Shown here piece by piece: positions 34,098 to 41,845 of a stretch of 64,000 bases of DNA (the first letter of the stretch is position 1; every line of letters begins with the position of its first letter). A model generated the notes under the pieces. It ran no database searches. It was not told the DNA's origin and worked only from the letters and a program-made list of their open reading frames with translations. This stretch comes from an uncultured Ruminococcus sp. (lineage in GTDB: Bacteria; Bacillota; Clostridia; Oscillospirales; Ruminococcaceae): contig CAJTYV010000002.1 of assembly GCA_910584195.1 (NCBI GenBank), positions 1-64,000 on the forward strand, in the 5' to 3' direction. The translations under genes and the position numbers were made by a program.

Positions 34098-34585
34098 ATT
34101 TTACCGGTATTGTGTGTCTCTGCACCACTGCTATTATTCTTGCATTGTTTGAAATAAAAGGTATCGTCGTTTGCGTCAGAATATTAGTGAAAAAAGCTGT
34201 TAATTACACGCCATCAAATAAAAAATGGGTACGTTTGCGAGCTGAATTGGTAGACGAAGTTGTAATGATAAATGCGAGAGGTAAGGTATATTCCTCAGAT
34301 GATGTTCCAAACGGCATTCCAACCGAGGAAATGAGAGTAGTATCCAAAAAGCTCCTTGTAAGATATTATTACGAGGGCTGTTCCTACACCTCTGAGATAG
34401 ACGGCTACACCTGCGATGGCAAAACGGCTATCATATATTGCCGCAAGGATAAGCCGGAGATAGCAATTGAGCACGTTCCGCCTACGATGATGAATGTTTA
34501 TACTGCTTTATTTGGTCTTTTTTGCATAGGTTTTTTGATTCTTTGTGAGATAATAATAACAATTTCATTAGAAAAATTAAGTTAA
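34094..34585 (+). CDS. Membrane protein of DUF3592-like layout, 163 aa
   Basis: A transmembrane helix at about 5-30, a beta-rich domain of about 90 residues, and a second helix at about 130-155. This layout resembles DUF3592 proteins, though the assignment is loose. ATGA overlap with the 67-aa gene; tpiA begins 15 bp after its stop. Function unknown. Confidence 0.55.
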   Translation: MNFTGIVCLCTTAIILALFEIKGIVVCVRILVKKAVNYTPSNKKWVRLRAELVDEVVMINARGKVYSSDDVPNGIPTEEMRVVSKKLLVRYYYEGCSYTSEIDGYTCDGKTAIIYCRKDKPEIAIEHVPPTMMNVYTALFGLFCIGFLILCEIIITISLEKLS

Positions 34586-34600
34586 AAGGAGTAATTACCC

Positions 34601-35377
34601 ATGAACAAGTCAACAAGAAAGGCAATCATTGCCGGAAACTGGAAAATGAACAATACAAGACCCGAGGCTAAGGCTCTTCTCGAAGCTATCAAGCCTCTCG
34701 TTGCAAACGCAGAGGGTAACGTTGAGGTCATCGCCTGCGTACCTTTCACAAACCTTGAAACAGCTATCAACACAACTGAAGGCTCTAACGTAAAGATCGG
34801 CGCAGAGAACGTTCATTTCGAGGAAAAAGGCGCATTTACAGGCGAAATTTCCGCCCCCATGCTCGTTGAGCTTGGCATTGAGTACGTTGTTATCGGTCAC
34901 AGCGAGCGCAGACAGTATTTCGGCGAGACTGACGAAACTGTAAACAAAAGAACTCTTGCAGCTCTCAAAGCAGGTCTTAAGCCTATCGTTTGCGTAGGCG
35001 AGCTTAAATGGGAGCGTCAGTGCAATATCACTGAGGAAGTTATCGCCCGTCAGATAAAGCTCGATCTTTGGGACGTTACTGCTGAGCAGGTCAAGAACGT
35101 TGTTATCGCTTACGAGCCTGTATGGGCTATCGGTACAGGTCTTACTGCTACTCCCGAGCAGGCTGAGGAGGTCTGCGCATTTATCCGCGCACAGCTTGCT
35201 AAGCTCTACGATCAGGCTACAGCAGAGGCTGTTACTATCCAGTACGGCGGTTCTATGAACGCAGGAAATGCCGCAGAACTTCTTGCTAAGCCCAACATTG
35301 ACGGCGGACTTATCGGCGGTGCTTCTCTCAAGGCTAACGACTTCAATACTATAGTTCAGGCTGCTGTAAACGGCTGA
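34601..35377 (+). CDS. tpiA: Triosephosphate isomerase
   Basis: 258 aa behind AAAGGAG. It has the N-terminal AGNWKMN with the catalytic Lys, IGHSERR with the catalytic His, the AYEPVWAIGTG loop carrying the Glu base, and the phosphate-binding YGGSMNAGNA. It interconverts glyceraldehyde-3-phosphate and dihydroxyacetone phosphate, next to pgk and gpmI. Confidence 0.98.
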   Translation: MNKSTRKAIIAGNWKMNNTRPEAKALLEAIKPLVANAEGNVEVIACVPFTNLETAINTTEGSNVKIGAENVHFEEKGAFTGEISAPMLVELGIEYVVIGHSERRQYFGETDETVNKRTLAALKAGLKPIVCVGELKWERQCNITEEVIARQIKLDLWDVTAEQVKNVVIAYEPVWAIGTGLTATPEQAEEVCAFIRAQLAKLYDQATAEAVTIQYGGSMNAGNAAELLAKPNIDGGLIGGASLKANDFNTIVQAAVNG

Positions 35378-35379
35378 TT

Positions 35380-35660
35380 GTGAAAATCAATGGCGGAGTT
35401 CTGTTAAGGATTTCAACTGCCTGTTCTTGCGCATTCTATACGGGTATAGTCAAAGAAAATGATTTACTGCATTATTTTTCATTACAAATATTTTCTTAGC
35501 TTTAATATCACTCGTATTTTTCAGCAAGAAACTACAGGACTTAACGTATTATAAAAAAGTGCAGACAATAGCAGGAATATATTTTCTTCTTGTAACTGTT
35601 TCAGCAGTTGTCTGCATATTCATATACATACAGCTTAATCCGCAGGTTTTAAATCACTGA
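35380..35660 (+). pseudogene. Frameshifted remnant of a small membrane protein
   Basis: A frame opening at GTG 35380 runs to a stop near 35495, while a second frame, open from about 35462 to the TGA at 35658-35660, encodes two hydrophobic helices (FFITNIFLALISLVFF and YFLLVTVSAVVCIFIYI) without a start codon. Joining them needs one 1-base shift around the AAATGATTT tract. I read this as one gene broken by a single-base indel. A sequencing error is an alternative. Confidence 0.4.
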
Positions 35661-35686
35661 TATGCACTTTTTGAGGTGAAATTAAA

Positions 35687-36358
35687 ATGCTATTCAGAAA
35701 AAAAGACAAAACAGAACATATAGTATCAAAATGGCGGATAGCTGATTTTATATTATGTACATTGATAATATTTCTTTCTCCGATTGCACTTCTTTATCAC
35801 TACTATAACAATATAGTAATCACAGCATTTATTTTTGCCGGTATTATTGCTTTTTGTAAAAGTATATACTATATTGAAAAACCGAAAATCAAATTTGTGA
35901 AAATAATAATAGTTGTCGTGCGGTCTGCGCTGTATTCAATTGCGATAATAGGAACAATAATTCCGTTTATCAAGACAAATGCACGGTGGTATTATCCTGT
36001 AAACAGGGCATTATTTCTGTCAAATTATGTTTCAAGGTCACGGCTTAATGATATTATAATTGAGGAAATACCCAAAAATGCGGAAGATTACAAATATACA
36101 TTTATTCCCAAAGTATTACAGGGCAGTGCAACCGTTGATGTGCAATTTTTTACTGACAGCACAACAATTCAGCAATACAGAAACAAAGCTGAAAAATATG
36201 GAGCAGAACATTATAAAATAACCGATGAAAAAACAGTTAAATGGTTTAATTTTATGCAGGAAAATAATGCAGATACAAACGGCGCAGAAGTTTATGATTT
36301 CGGAAGAACTGTTTATATCATTAACGAAAAAACAGGATATTTCAGATTATACTACTGA
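35687..36358 (+). CDS. Multi-pass membrane protein, 223 aa
   Basis: TGAGGTGA ribosome site. Three hydrophobic helices lie within residues 20-110, followed by a soluble alpha/beta domain of about 110 residues facing one side of the membrane. No family recognised. It is AT-rich compared with the glycolytic genes on both sides, which suggests a later insertion into the cluster. Confidence 0.6.
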   Translation: MLFRKKDKTEHIVSKWRIADFILCTLIIFLSPIALLYHYYNNIVITAFIFAGIIAFCKSIYYIEKPKIKFVKIIIVVVRSALYSIAIIGTIIPFIKTNARWYYPVNRALFLSNYVSRSRLNDIIIEEIPKNAEDYKYTFIPKVLQGSATVDVQFFTDSTTIQQYRNKAEKYGAEHYKITDEKTVKWFNFMQENNADTNGAEVYDFGRTVYIINEKTGYFRLYY

Positions 36359-36396
36359 AATATCCATAAAAATTCAATGAAAGGGTTTTGATAAAA

Positions 36397-37914
36397 ATGT
36401 CAAAAAAACCTGTAGCACTTATAATTATGGACGGATTCGGTTATAATCCCGAGGATTACGGCAATGCTATTACTGCCGCTAAAAAGCCGAATCTCGACAA
36501 ATATATGAAAGGGCCGCACACCCTTATCGGTGCAAGCGGTCTTGATGTAGGACTTCCAGACGGACAGATGGGCAACTCCGAAGTTGGTCATACCAATATC
36601 GGCGCAGGACGTATCGTTTATCAGATGCTCGTTAAGATCTCAAAGGACATCAAGGACGGAGTTTTCTTCGAAAACAAGGCTCTGCTTGACGCTATGAAAA
36701 ATTGTAAGGAGAAAAATTCCGCGCTTCACCTCATGGGACTTCTTTCTCCCGGCGGAGTTCACAGCCATATGGAACATCTTTACGGACTCGTTGAAATGGC
36801 GAAGAAAAACGGTCTTGACAAGGTCTACATTCACGCATTCCTGGACGGACGTGACGTTCCTCCGTCCTCAGCGGCAGAGTATATGGCTGAAACAGTTGCC
36901 GAGCTTAACAAAATCGGCTTGGGAAAAATAGCTACTATCAGCGGACGTTTCTACGCTATGGACAGAGACAACGCTTGGGACAGAGTTGAAAAGGCTTACT
37001 CAGCTCTCGTTTACGGAGAGGGCGTTCAGGAAACCGATCCTGTTCAGGCTATCAAAAATTCCTATGCTAACAACGTTACGGACGAGTTCATGCTCCCGAC
37101 TGTTATTACAGGCGGCGCACAGATAAAGGCTGACGACAGCGTTATCTTCTTTAACTTCCGTCCCGACCGTGCAAGACAGATCACCCGCGCTTTTGTTGAC
37201 CCTGATTTCACAGGCTTCACAAGGAAAAACGGATTCTTCCCGCTTAGTTTTGTCTGCATGGCTCAGTACGATGCAACTATGCCGAATGTATCTGTTGCAT
37301 ATCCTCCCGAACAGCTTACCATGACTATGGGCGAATATCTCGCAAAACTCGGCAAAACTCAGCTTCGTATCGCCGAAACTCAGAAGTACGCGCACGTTAC
37401 GTTTTTCTTCAACGGCGGTGAGGAAAAGCAGTTTGACGGCGAAGACAGGATTCTTATCAAATCGCCTGACGTTCCCACATTTGATATGAAACCCGAAATG
37501 AGCGCATACGAGGTCTGCGATGCCGTTGTTGAAGCTATAAATTCAGATAAATACGATGTTATTATCCTCAACTACGCTAACTGCGATATGGTAGGTCATA
37601 CGGGAATTTTTGACGCTGCTGTAAAAGCAGTCGAGGCTGTAGATGAATGTGTCGGAAGAATGGTTGAGGCAATTCTTGCAAAGGGCGGCGCTGCTCTTAT
37701 CACAGCCGATCACGGAAATGCTGACAAGATGTATGAGCCTGACGGCAGTCCGTTTACAGCGCATACTACAAATCCCGTTCCTCTTATTGCTGTCGGCATT
37801 GACGGAGAGCTTTCAGACGGCGGAGTTCTTGCCGACCTTGCACCTACAATGCTCGATATTATGGGAGTTCCGCAGCCTGCTGAAATGACAGGTAAATCGC
37901 TCATTAAGAAGTAA
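36397..37914 (+). CDS. gpmI: 2,3-bisphosphoglycerate-independent phosphoglycerate mutase
   Basis: 505 aa from the ATG at 36397 (AAAGGG upstream; the TTG three codons earlier is worse placed). The metal-binding IIMDGFGYN, the catalytic serine in MGNSEVGH, RDVPPSS and the C-terminal ADHGNADKM are all present. It converts 3- to 2-phosphoglycerate using Mn ions. Third enzyme of the glycolytic cluster. Confidence 0.97.
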   Translation: MSKKPVALIIMDGFGYNPEDYGNAITAAKKPNLDKYMKGPHTLIGASGLDVGLPDGQMGNSEVGHTNIGAGRIVYQMLVKISKDIKDGVFFENKALLDAMKNCKEKNSALHLMGLLSPGGVHSHMEHLYGLVEMAKKNGLDKVYIHAFLDGRDVPPSSAAEYMAETVAELNKIGLGKIATISGRFYAMDRDNAWDRVEKAYSALVYGEGVQETDPVQAIKNSYANNVTDEFMLPTVITGGAQIKADDSVIFFNFRPDRARQITRAFVDPDFTGFTRKNGFFPLSFVCMAQYDATMPNVSVAYPPEQLTMTMGEYLAKLGKTQLRIAETQKYAHVTFFFNGGEEKQFDGEDRILIKSPDVPTFDMKPEMSAYEVCDAVVEAINSDKYDVIILNYANCDMVGHTGIFDAAVKAVEAVDECVGRMVEAILAKGGAALITADHGNADKMYEPDGSPFTAHTTNPVPLIAVGIDGELSDGGVLADLAPTMLDIMGVPQPAEMTGKSLIKK

Positions 37915-37929
37915 ACAAAACAAACTGAT

Positions 37930-37963
37930 AAAAGTGATTCTCAAGTACACGAGAATCACTTTT
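37930..37963 (+). terminator. Terminator after gpmI
   Basis: A perfect 13-bp stem (37930-37942 with 37951-37963) with an 8-nt loop and TTTTAAT tail. Confidence 0.8.
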
Positions 37964-37998
37964 AATAATCAAAAGCATATACCTTTGGAGGGTATATT

Positions 37999-38361
37999 AT
38001 GACTAAAACAGTTACAATATCCCTTGCCATTGTATCAATAATATTTATACTGTCGGCAGTTTCAGCAATTTATCTGAACAAACCGCCAGAAAGCAATAAA
38101 GTTGAAATCATAAGAGATAAGAACATACTATACGCATTTGACCTTTCCAAAACAAAAAATCAAACTATAAAAATTGAGTACCCTGACGGCGGATACAATA
38201 TTGTTGAAATAAAAGATGGTAAGATATGTATTTCTGACGCAGATTGTCCCGACAGAACCTGCGTAAAAACAGGTGTTCTTAAATCATCCGGAATACCTGT
38301 GGTTTGCCTTCCTCACCACCTTATTATCAAATACGTCAGCGATGAACAGATAGGAGAGTAA
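37999..38361 (+). CDS. NusG domain II-type membrane-anchored protein
   Basis: 120 aa behind TTGGAGGG. An N-terminal transmembrane helix (about 5-27) is followed by a beta domain of the NusG_II family (PF07009): YPDGGYNIVEI, ISDADCPDRTCVKTG and VVCLPHHLII. The paired cysteines in DCPDRTC are conserved in this family. Role unknown; homologues often lie beside transporters or flavin-linked genes, but not here. Confidence 0.8.
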   Translation: MTKTVTISLAIVSIIFILSAVSAIYLNKPPESNKVEIIRDKNILYAFDLSKTKNQTIKIEYPDGGYNIVEIKDGKICISDADCPDRTCVKTGVLKSSGIPVVCLPHHLIIKYVSDEQIGE

Positions 38362-38364
38362 AAA

Positions 38365-38592
38365 TTGAATCCAATAGCATTTTTGAAGATAAAACCGCTT
38401 TTTGAAACTTTTAGTCAGGATCATCCAAAGCTGCTTATGTTTCTTTCCGCAGCTGCCGGACAAGTCAGCAAGGATAGTATTGTGGAAATATCGGTAACAA
38501 ACTCTGATGGTTACACAATGAAAACCAATATAAAAGTTAATGAAAATGATACGGCGCTTTTTGCCGAATTAAAAAAACTCATGAATAAATAA
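38365..38592 (+). CDS. Small conserved-type protein, 75 aa
   Basis: TTG start with GGAGAG upstream, four bases after the preceding stop, so it is coupled with the NusG_II-like gene. A soluble alpha-beta protein of unknown function, ending KLMNK. A terminator follows. Confidence 0.55.
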   Translation: MNPIAFLKIKPLFETFSQDHPKLLMFLSAAAGQVSKDSIVEISVTNSDGYTMKTNIKVNENDTALFAELKKLMNK

Positions 38593-38596
38593 AAAG

Positions 38597-38634
38597 AAAC
38601 TGCATATGCTGATTTTCAGGCATATGCAGTTTTT
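38597..38634 (+). terminator. Rho-independent terminator
   Basis: A perfect 13-bp stem with core CTGCATATGC / GCATATGCAG, 10-nt loop and TTTTT tail. Confidence 0.85.
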
Positions 38635-38701
38635 CAAAGCCCTGCTTTCAACAAGCAGACGGCTTACGATAGTAAGCAGGTTATATATTTCACAAATACT
38701 C

Positions 38702-38730
38702 TTGACAAATACCCTCTGGGGGTATATAAT
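38702..38730 (+). promoter_or_regulatory. csoR-copA promoter with CsoR-type operator
   Basis: TTGACA (38702-38707), 17-nt spacer, TATAAT (38725-38730). The spacer is filled by the 17-bp pseudo-palindrome ATACCCTCTGGGGGTAT (38709-38725), the G-tract/C-tract layout of CsoR-family operators, so repressor binding would block polymerase directly. Confidence 0.85.
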
Positions 38731-38742
38731 AATAGTATAAAA

Positions 38743-38759
38743 ATACCCGGAGGAGGTAT
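38743..38759 (+). promoter_or_regulatory. Second CsoR-like half operator overlapping the ribosome site
   Basis: ATACCCGGAGGAGGTAT has the same length and ATACCC-N5-xGGTAT layout as the promoter operator and contains the GGAGGAGG ribosome site of csoR. Confidence 0.45.
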
Positions 38760-38762
38760 ACT

Positions 38763-39068
38763 ATGAATAATAACAAAAGTTGTTGCTGCCATTACAAAAA
38801 CACCCCTCGCAGCAAGGAAACCTCAAAGCAGCTCAGAAACCGCATAAACAGGGTTATAGGGCAGCTTAACGGTATTCAGAAAATGCTCGATGATAACCGA
38901 TATTGCGGCGATGTACTTACGCAAATCGCTGCCGCTGAAAGCGCGTTACAGGGTATCGGGTATATTATCCTGAATGAACATATGCAAACCTGCGTTGTTG
39001 AGGAAATTCAAAAAGGAAATACCGCAATTACCGCCGAAGCGGTGGAACTTATGAAAAAGCTGAAATGA
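38763..39068 (+). CDS. csoR: CsoR-family copper-sensing repressor
   Basis: 101 aa, the usual size. The DUF156 helical fold is clear (RINRVIGQLNGIQKML), and the Cu(I) ligand triad of CsoR, Cys-His-Cys, is present as C48, H73 and C77 (RYCGDVL, LNEHMQTC). An extra CCCH cluster near the N-terminus (residues 7-10) is unusual. It should leave the operator when Cu(I) binds and so induce copA, which starts 11 bp later. Confidence 0.92.
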   Translation: MNNNKSCCCHYKNTPRSKETSKQLRNRINRVIGQLNGIQKMLDDNRYCGDVLTQIAAAESALQGIGYIILNEHMQTCVVEEIQKGNTAITAEAVELMKKLK

Positions 39069-39078
39069 GGCTGAGAAA

Positions 39079-41598
39079 ATGAAAAAAACAAAATTTAGTA
39101 TTACAGGTATGACATGTTCGGCATGTCAGGCTCATGTTGAAAAGGCAGTCCAAAACTTAGAGGGAGTATCATCGGTCAACGTCAATTTGCTGCAAAATTT
39201 CATGCAGACAGAGTACGATGAAGTTAAAGTTTCAGCTGAAAAAATAATTTCTGCTGTAGAAAAGGCAGGTTACGGCGCATCTGAGATAGAAGAAAAAGCT
39301 TTTCATAGAAAAAAATCAGATGGTTCGGAAGAACTGAAAAACATGAAACGCCGATTGATTTATTCCGTATGCTTTCTCATTCCGCTTTTTTATATTTGCA
39401 TGGGACATATGCTGGGATTGCCTGTGCCTAAAATTATCAGCGGAAGTGAAAATTTAATGATTTACGCATTAACTCAGCTTCTTCTGACCGTCCCGATAAT
39501 AGGTTTGAACTTTCATTTTTTCAGAAACGGCTTCAAAAATATAATTCATCGTTCGCCGAATATGGACAGTCTTATTGCGCTCGGTGCGGCAGCCTCATTT
39601 TTATACAGCGTTTACGGAACGTATATGACGGCTTATTTCATCGGACGCGGAGATGCCGTGGCAGCTCATAGTTATATAATGAACCTGTACTATGAATCCT
39701 GCGGAATGATACTGACTCTTATTACCGTTGGAAAATATCTTGAAGCAAAAAGCAAACGTAAAACTTCCGATGCAGTAAACAAACTTATGAACCTAGCGCC
39801 AAAAACAGCAATCATTTTACGCGATGGCAAGGAAACGGAAATTCCTGCATCCGAGCTTACGGCAGGTAATATTTTTCTGCTGAAAGCCGGAGCAATCGTT
39901 CCCTGTGACGGCACAATAATCGAAGGCAGCTGCTCTGTCGATCAATCGGCTTTGACAGGAGAAAGCATTCCTATTGATAAATCAGAAGGCGATATTCTCA
40001 TGTCGGCAAGCGTATCCGTAGGAGGATTTGTGAAGTGCCGCTGCGATCGCCCCGAAAAGGATTCCACTCTGTCTAAAATTATTGCATTAGTTGAAGAAGC
40101 CTCTGCATCAAAGGCGCCTATTGCTCGTCTGGCTGACAAGATCAGCGGAGTTTTTGTACCGATAGTTATAGGAATATCCATAGTTTCAGCCTTTATATGG
40201 ATAATGGTTACGGGAAGCTTTGCAGCTGCTTTAAAAGCAGCCGTTTCAGTTCTTGTGATCTCCTGCCCCTGTTCACTTGGACTTGCTACCCCTACAGCTA
40301 TAATGGTCGGAACAGGTAAAGGCGCTCAAAACGGTATTCTTATTAAATCTGCGGAAAGTCTTGAAATGGCGCACATAATAACTACAGTAGTTCTTGACAA
40401 AACAGGCACATGCACCGAGGGCAAACCAAAGCTAAGTGGTATTATAACAGATGAAATATCCGAAAAGGAACTGTTGACTATTGCCGGTTCGCTTGAAATC
40501 AACTCTTCACATCCTCTTGCCAAACCTATAGTTGAGTATTGCGAAGAAAATAAAATCACACTTCTGCCATGTATTGATTATAAAGAAACCGCAGGCGGCG
40601 GATTGTCCGGAATTGTAAATGGTAATAAAATTCTTATCGGAAACCATAGACTCATGGAACAAGAAAATATCGACATTTCAAATTTACTGCACAAAACTGA
40701 AAAAGCTGCCGAAAACGGCGAAATACCGTTATATATGGCATCCAATGGGGCAGCAATTGGGATTATTACTGCTGCCGACCCCGTTAAATCAACTTCAAAA
40801 GAAGCCATAGATTCATTCAAATCTCTCGGAATAAAAACAATTATGCTGACAGGTGACAACAGCAAAACCGCTGAAGCTATACGCAAAGAACTTGATATAG
40901 ATGAGGTTCGCGCGGAGCTTCTTCCTGCTGATAAAACTACGATAATACGTGATCTGCAAGATTCAGGACAGCATGTTGCAATGATTGGGGACGGAGTAAA
41001 CGATGCTCCGGCATTAGCAGCGGCGGATGTCGGAATCGCTATCGGCGCAGGACAGGATATTGCCATAGAATCGGCAGATATTGTTCTCATGAAAAGCGAT
41101 TTGCGCGACGGTGTGGAATCAATACGACTCAGTAAGGCAGTAATACGTAATGTAAAACAGAATCTATTCTGGGCATTGATTTACAATACATTAGGTATTC
41201 CACTTGCGGCAGGTCTTTTCTATCCAATTTTACACTGGCAGCTTAATCCCATGTTCGGAGCTGCGGCAATGTCCCTCAGCTCCGTATGCGTAGTGACCAA
41301 CGCTCTTAGACTTAATTTCTTTAAAACTTCTAAAAACAACGGTAAAACTTCTCTAAGCAATGAAATATCGCAGCGAAAGGAGGTGAATACGATGAAAAAG
41401 ACAATCTACATTGACGGTATGATGTGCAGCCATTGTACGGGCATGGTAACTAAGGTTCTCAATGCCATTGACGGCGTATCTGCTGAGGTTTCCCTTGAAA
41501 ATAAATGCGCTTATATTGAGCTTTCAAAGGATGTTCCGGACAATCTGCTTATCAAAACAGTAACTGACGCCGGATATGAGGTAAAGAGTATGGAATAA
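39079..41598 (+). CDS. copA: Copper-exporting P1B-type ATPase with C-terminal CopZ domain
   Basis: 839 aa. N-terminal heavy-metal domain with CxxC at C13/C16 (GMTCSAC), eight membrane helices with the transport motif SCPCSLGLATP, phosphorylation motif DKTGT, the HP motif SSHPLA, and hinge GDGVNDAPA. It pumps Cu(I) out of the cytosol. The family consensus after the Asp is DKTGTLT, but here it is DKTGTCT. The frame runs on through a linker into a second heavy-metal domain (residues 772-839, CxxC at 783/786), an arrangement usually encoded as a separate copZ. A perfect internal ribosome site precedes that domain. Confidence 0.93.
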   Translation: MKKTKFSITGMTCSACQAHVEKAVQNLEGVSSVNVNLLQNFMQTEYDEVKVSAEKIISAVEKAGYGASEIEEKAFHRKKSDGSEELKNMKRRLIYSVCFLIPLFYICMGHMLGLPVPKIISGSENLMIYALTQLLLTVPIIGLNFHFFRNGFKNIIHRSPNMDSLIALGAAASFLYSVYGTYMTAYFIGRGDAVAAHSYIMNLYYESCGMILTLITVGKYLEAKSKRKTSDAVNKLMNLAPKTAIILRDGKETEIPASELTAGNIFLLKAGAIVPCDGTIIEGSCSVDQSALTGESIPIDKSEGDILMSASVSVGGFVKCRCDRPEKDSTLSKIIALVEEASASKAPIARLADKISGVFVPIVIGISIVSAFIWIMVTGSFAAALKAAVSVLVISCPCSLGLATPTAIMVGTGKGAQNGILIKSAESLEMAHIITTVVLDKTGTCTEGKPKLSGIITDEISEKELLTIAGSLEINSSHPLAKPIVEYCEENKITLLPCIDYKETAGGGLSGIVNGNKILIGNHRLMEQENIDISNLLHKTEKAAENGEIPLYMASNGAAIGIITAADPVKSTSKEAIDSFKSLGIKTIMLTGDNSKTAEAIRKELDIDEVRAELLPADKTTIIRDLQDSGQHVAMIGDGVNDAPALAAADVGIAIGAGQDIAIESADIVLMKSDLRDGVESIRLSKAVIRNVKQNLFWALIYNTLGIPLAAGLFYPILHWQLNPMFGAAAMSLSSVCVVTNALRLNFFKTSKNNGKTSLSNEISQRKEVNTMKKTIYIDGMMCSHCTGMVTKVLNAIDGVSAEVSLENKCAYIELSKDVPDNLLIKTVTDAGYEVKSME
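41376..41394 (+). promoter_or_regulatory. Internal ribosome-binding site and in-frame ATG within copA
   Basis: AAAGGAGGTGA (41376-41386), 5 bp before the in-frame ATG at 41392. It is a better site than that of copA itself and matches exactly the start of a typical CopZ. Confidence 0.7.
41392..41598 (+). CDS. copZ: CopZ copper chaperone from an internal start (in frame within copA)
   Basis: 68 aa, the normal CopZ length, beginning MKKTIYIDGMMCSHC with the Cu-binding CxxC. The same codons form the last domain of the CopA fusion. The strong internal ribosome site suggests that free CopZ is also made, so one gene would yield both pump-bound and soluble chaperone. Confidence 0.6.
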   Translation: MKKTIYIDGMMCSHCTGMVTKVLNAIDGVSAEVSLENKCAYIELSKDVPDNLLIKTVTDAGYEVKSME

Positions 41599-41631
41599 GA
41601 ACTTCACCTGAACTAAAGAAGATATGTGAAA

Positions 41632-41671
41632 AAGCTCTCCCACAGGACTGTATGGTCTTTTGGGAGAGCTT
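41632..41671 (+). terminator. Terminator after copA
   Basis: An 11-bp stem AAGCTCTCCCA / TGGGAGAGCTT with an 18-nt loop. It abuts the family B repeat. Confidence 0.65.
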
Positions 41672-41672
41672 A

Positions 41673-41840
41673 TATTAGACCTCCTTGGAAATTAAAAAGT
41701 GCTGAATGACGCAGGATTTTTTGCGCACGGCAAAGTCAGATTTCCGCAGGAATACTGTATGTATTGCAAGGGATCTGGCAAAGCTGTGCGAAAAAAAGAC
41801 AAGTCAGGCAGTGCATTTTAGTTTCCGAGGAGGTCTATTA
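41673..41840. repeat. MITE-like palindromic repeat, family B
   Basis: 168 bp with imperfect terminal inverted repeats of about 31 bp (TATTAGACCTCC... and TAATAGACCTCC... on the other strand). Non-coding. The centre is AATAC-TGTAT-GTATT (41751-41765), like that of family A although the ends differ. It fills the gap between convergent copA and hom. Confidence 0.7.
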
Positions 41841-41845
41841 TTTTT

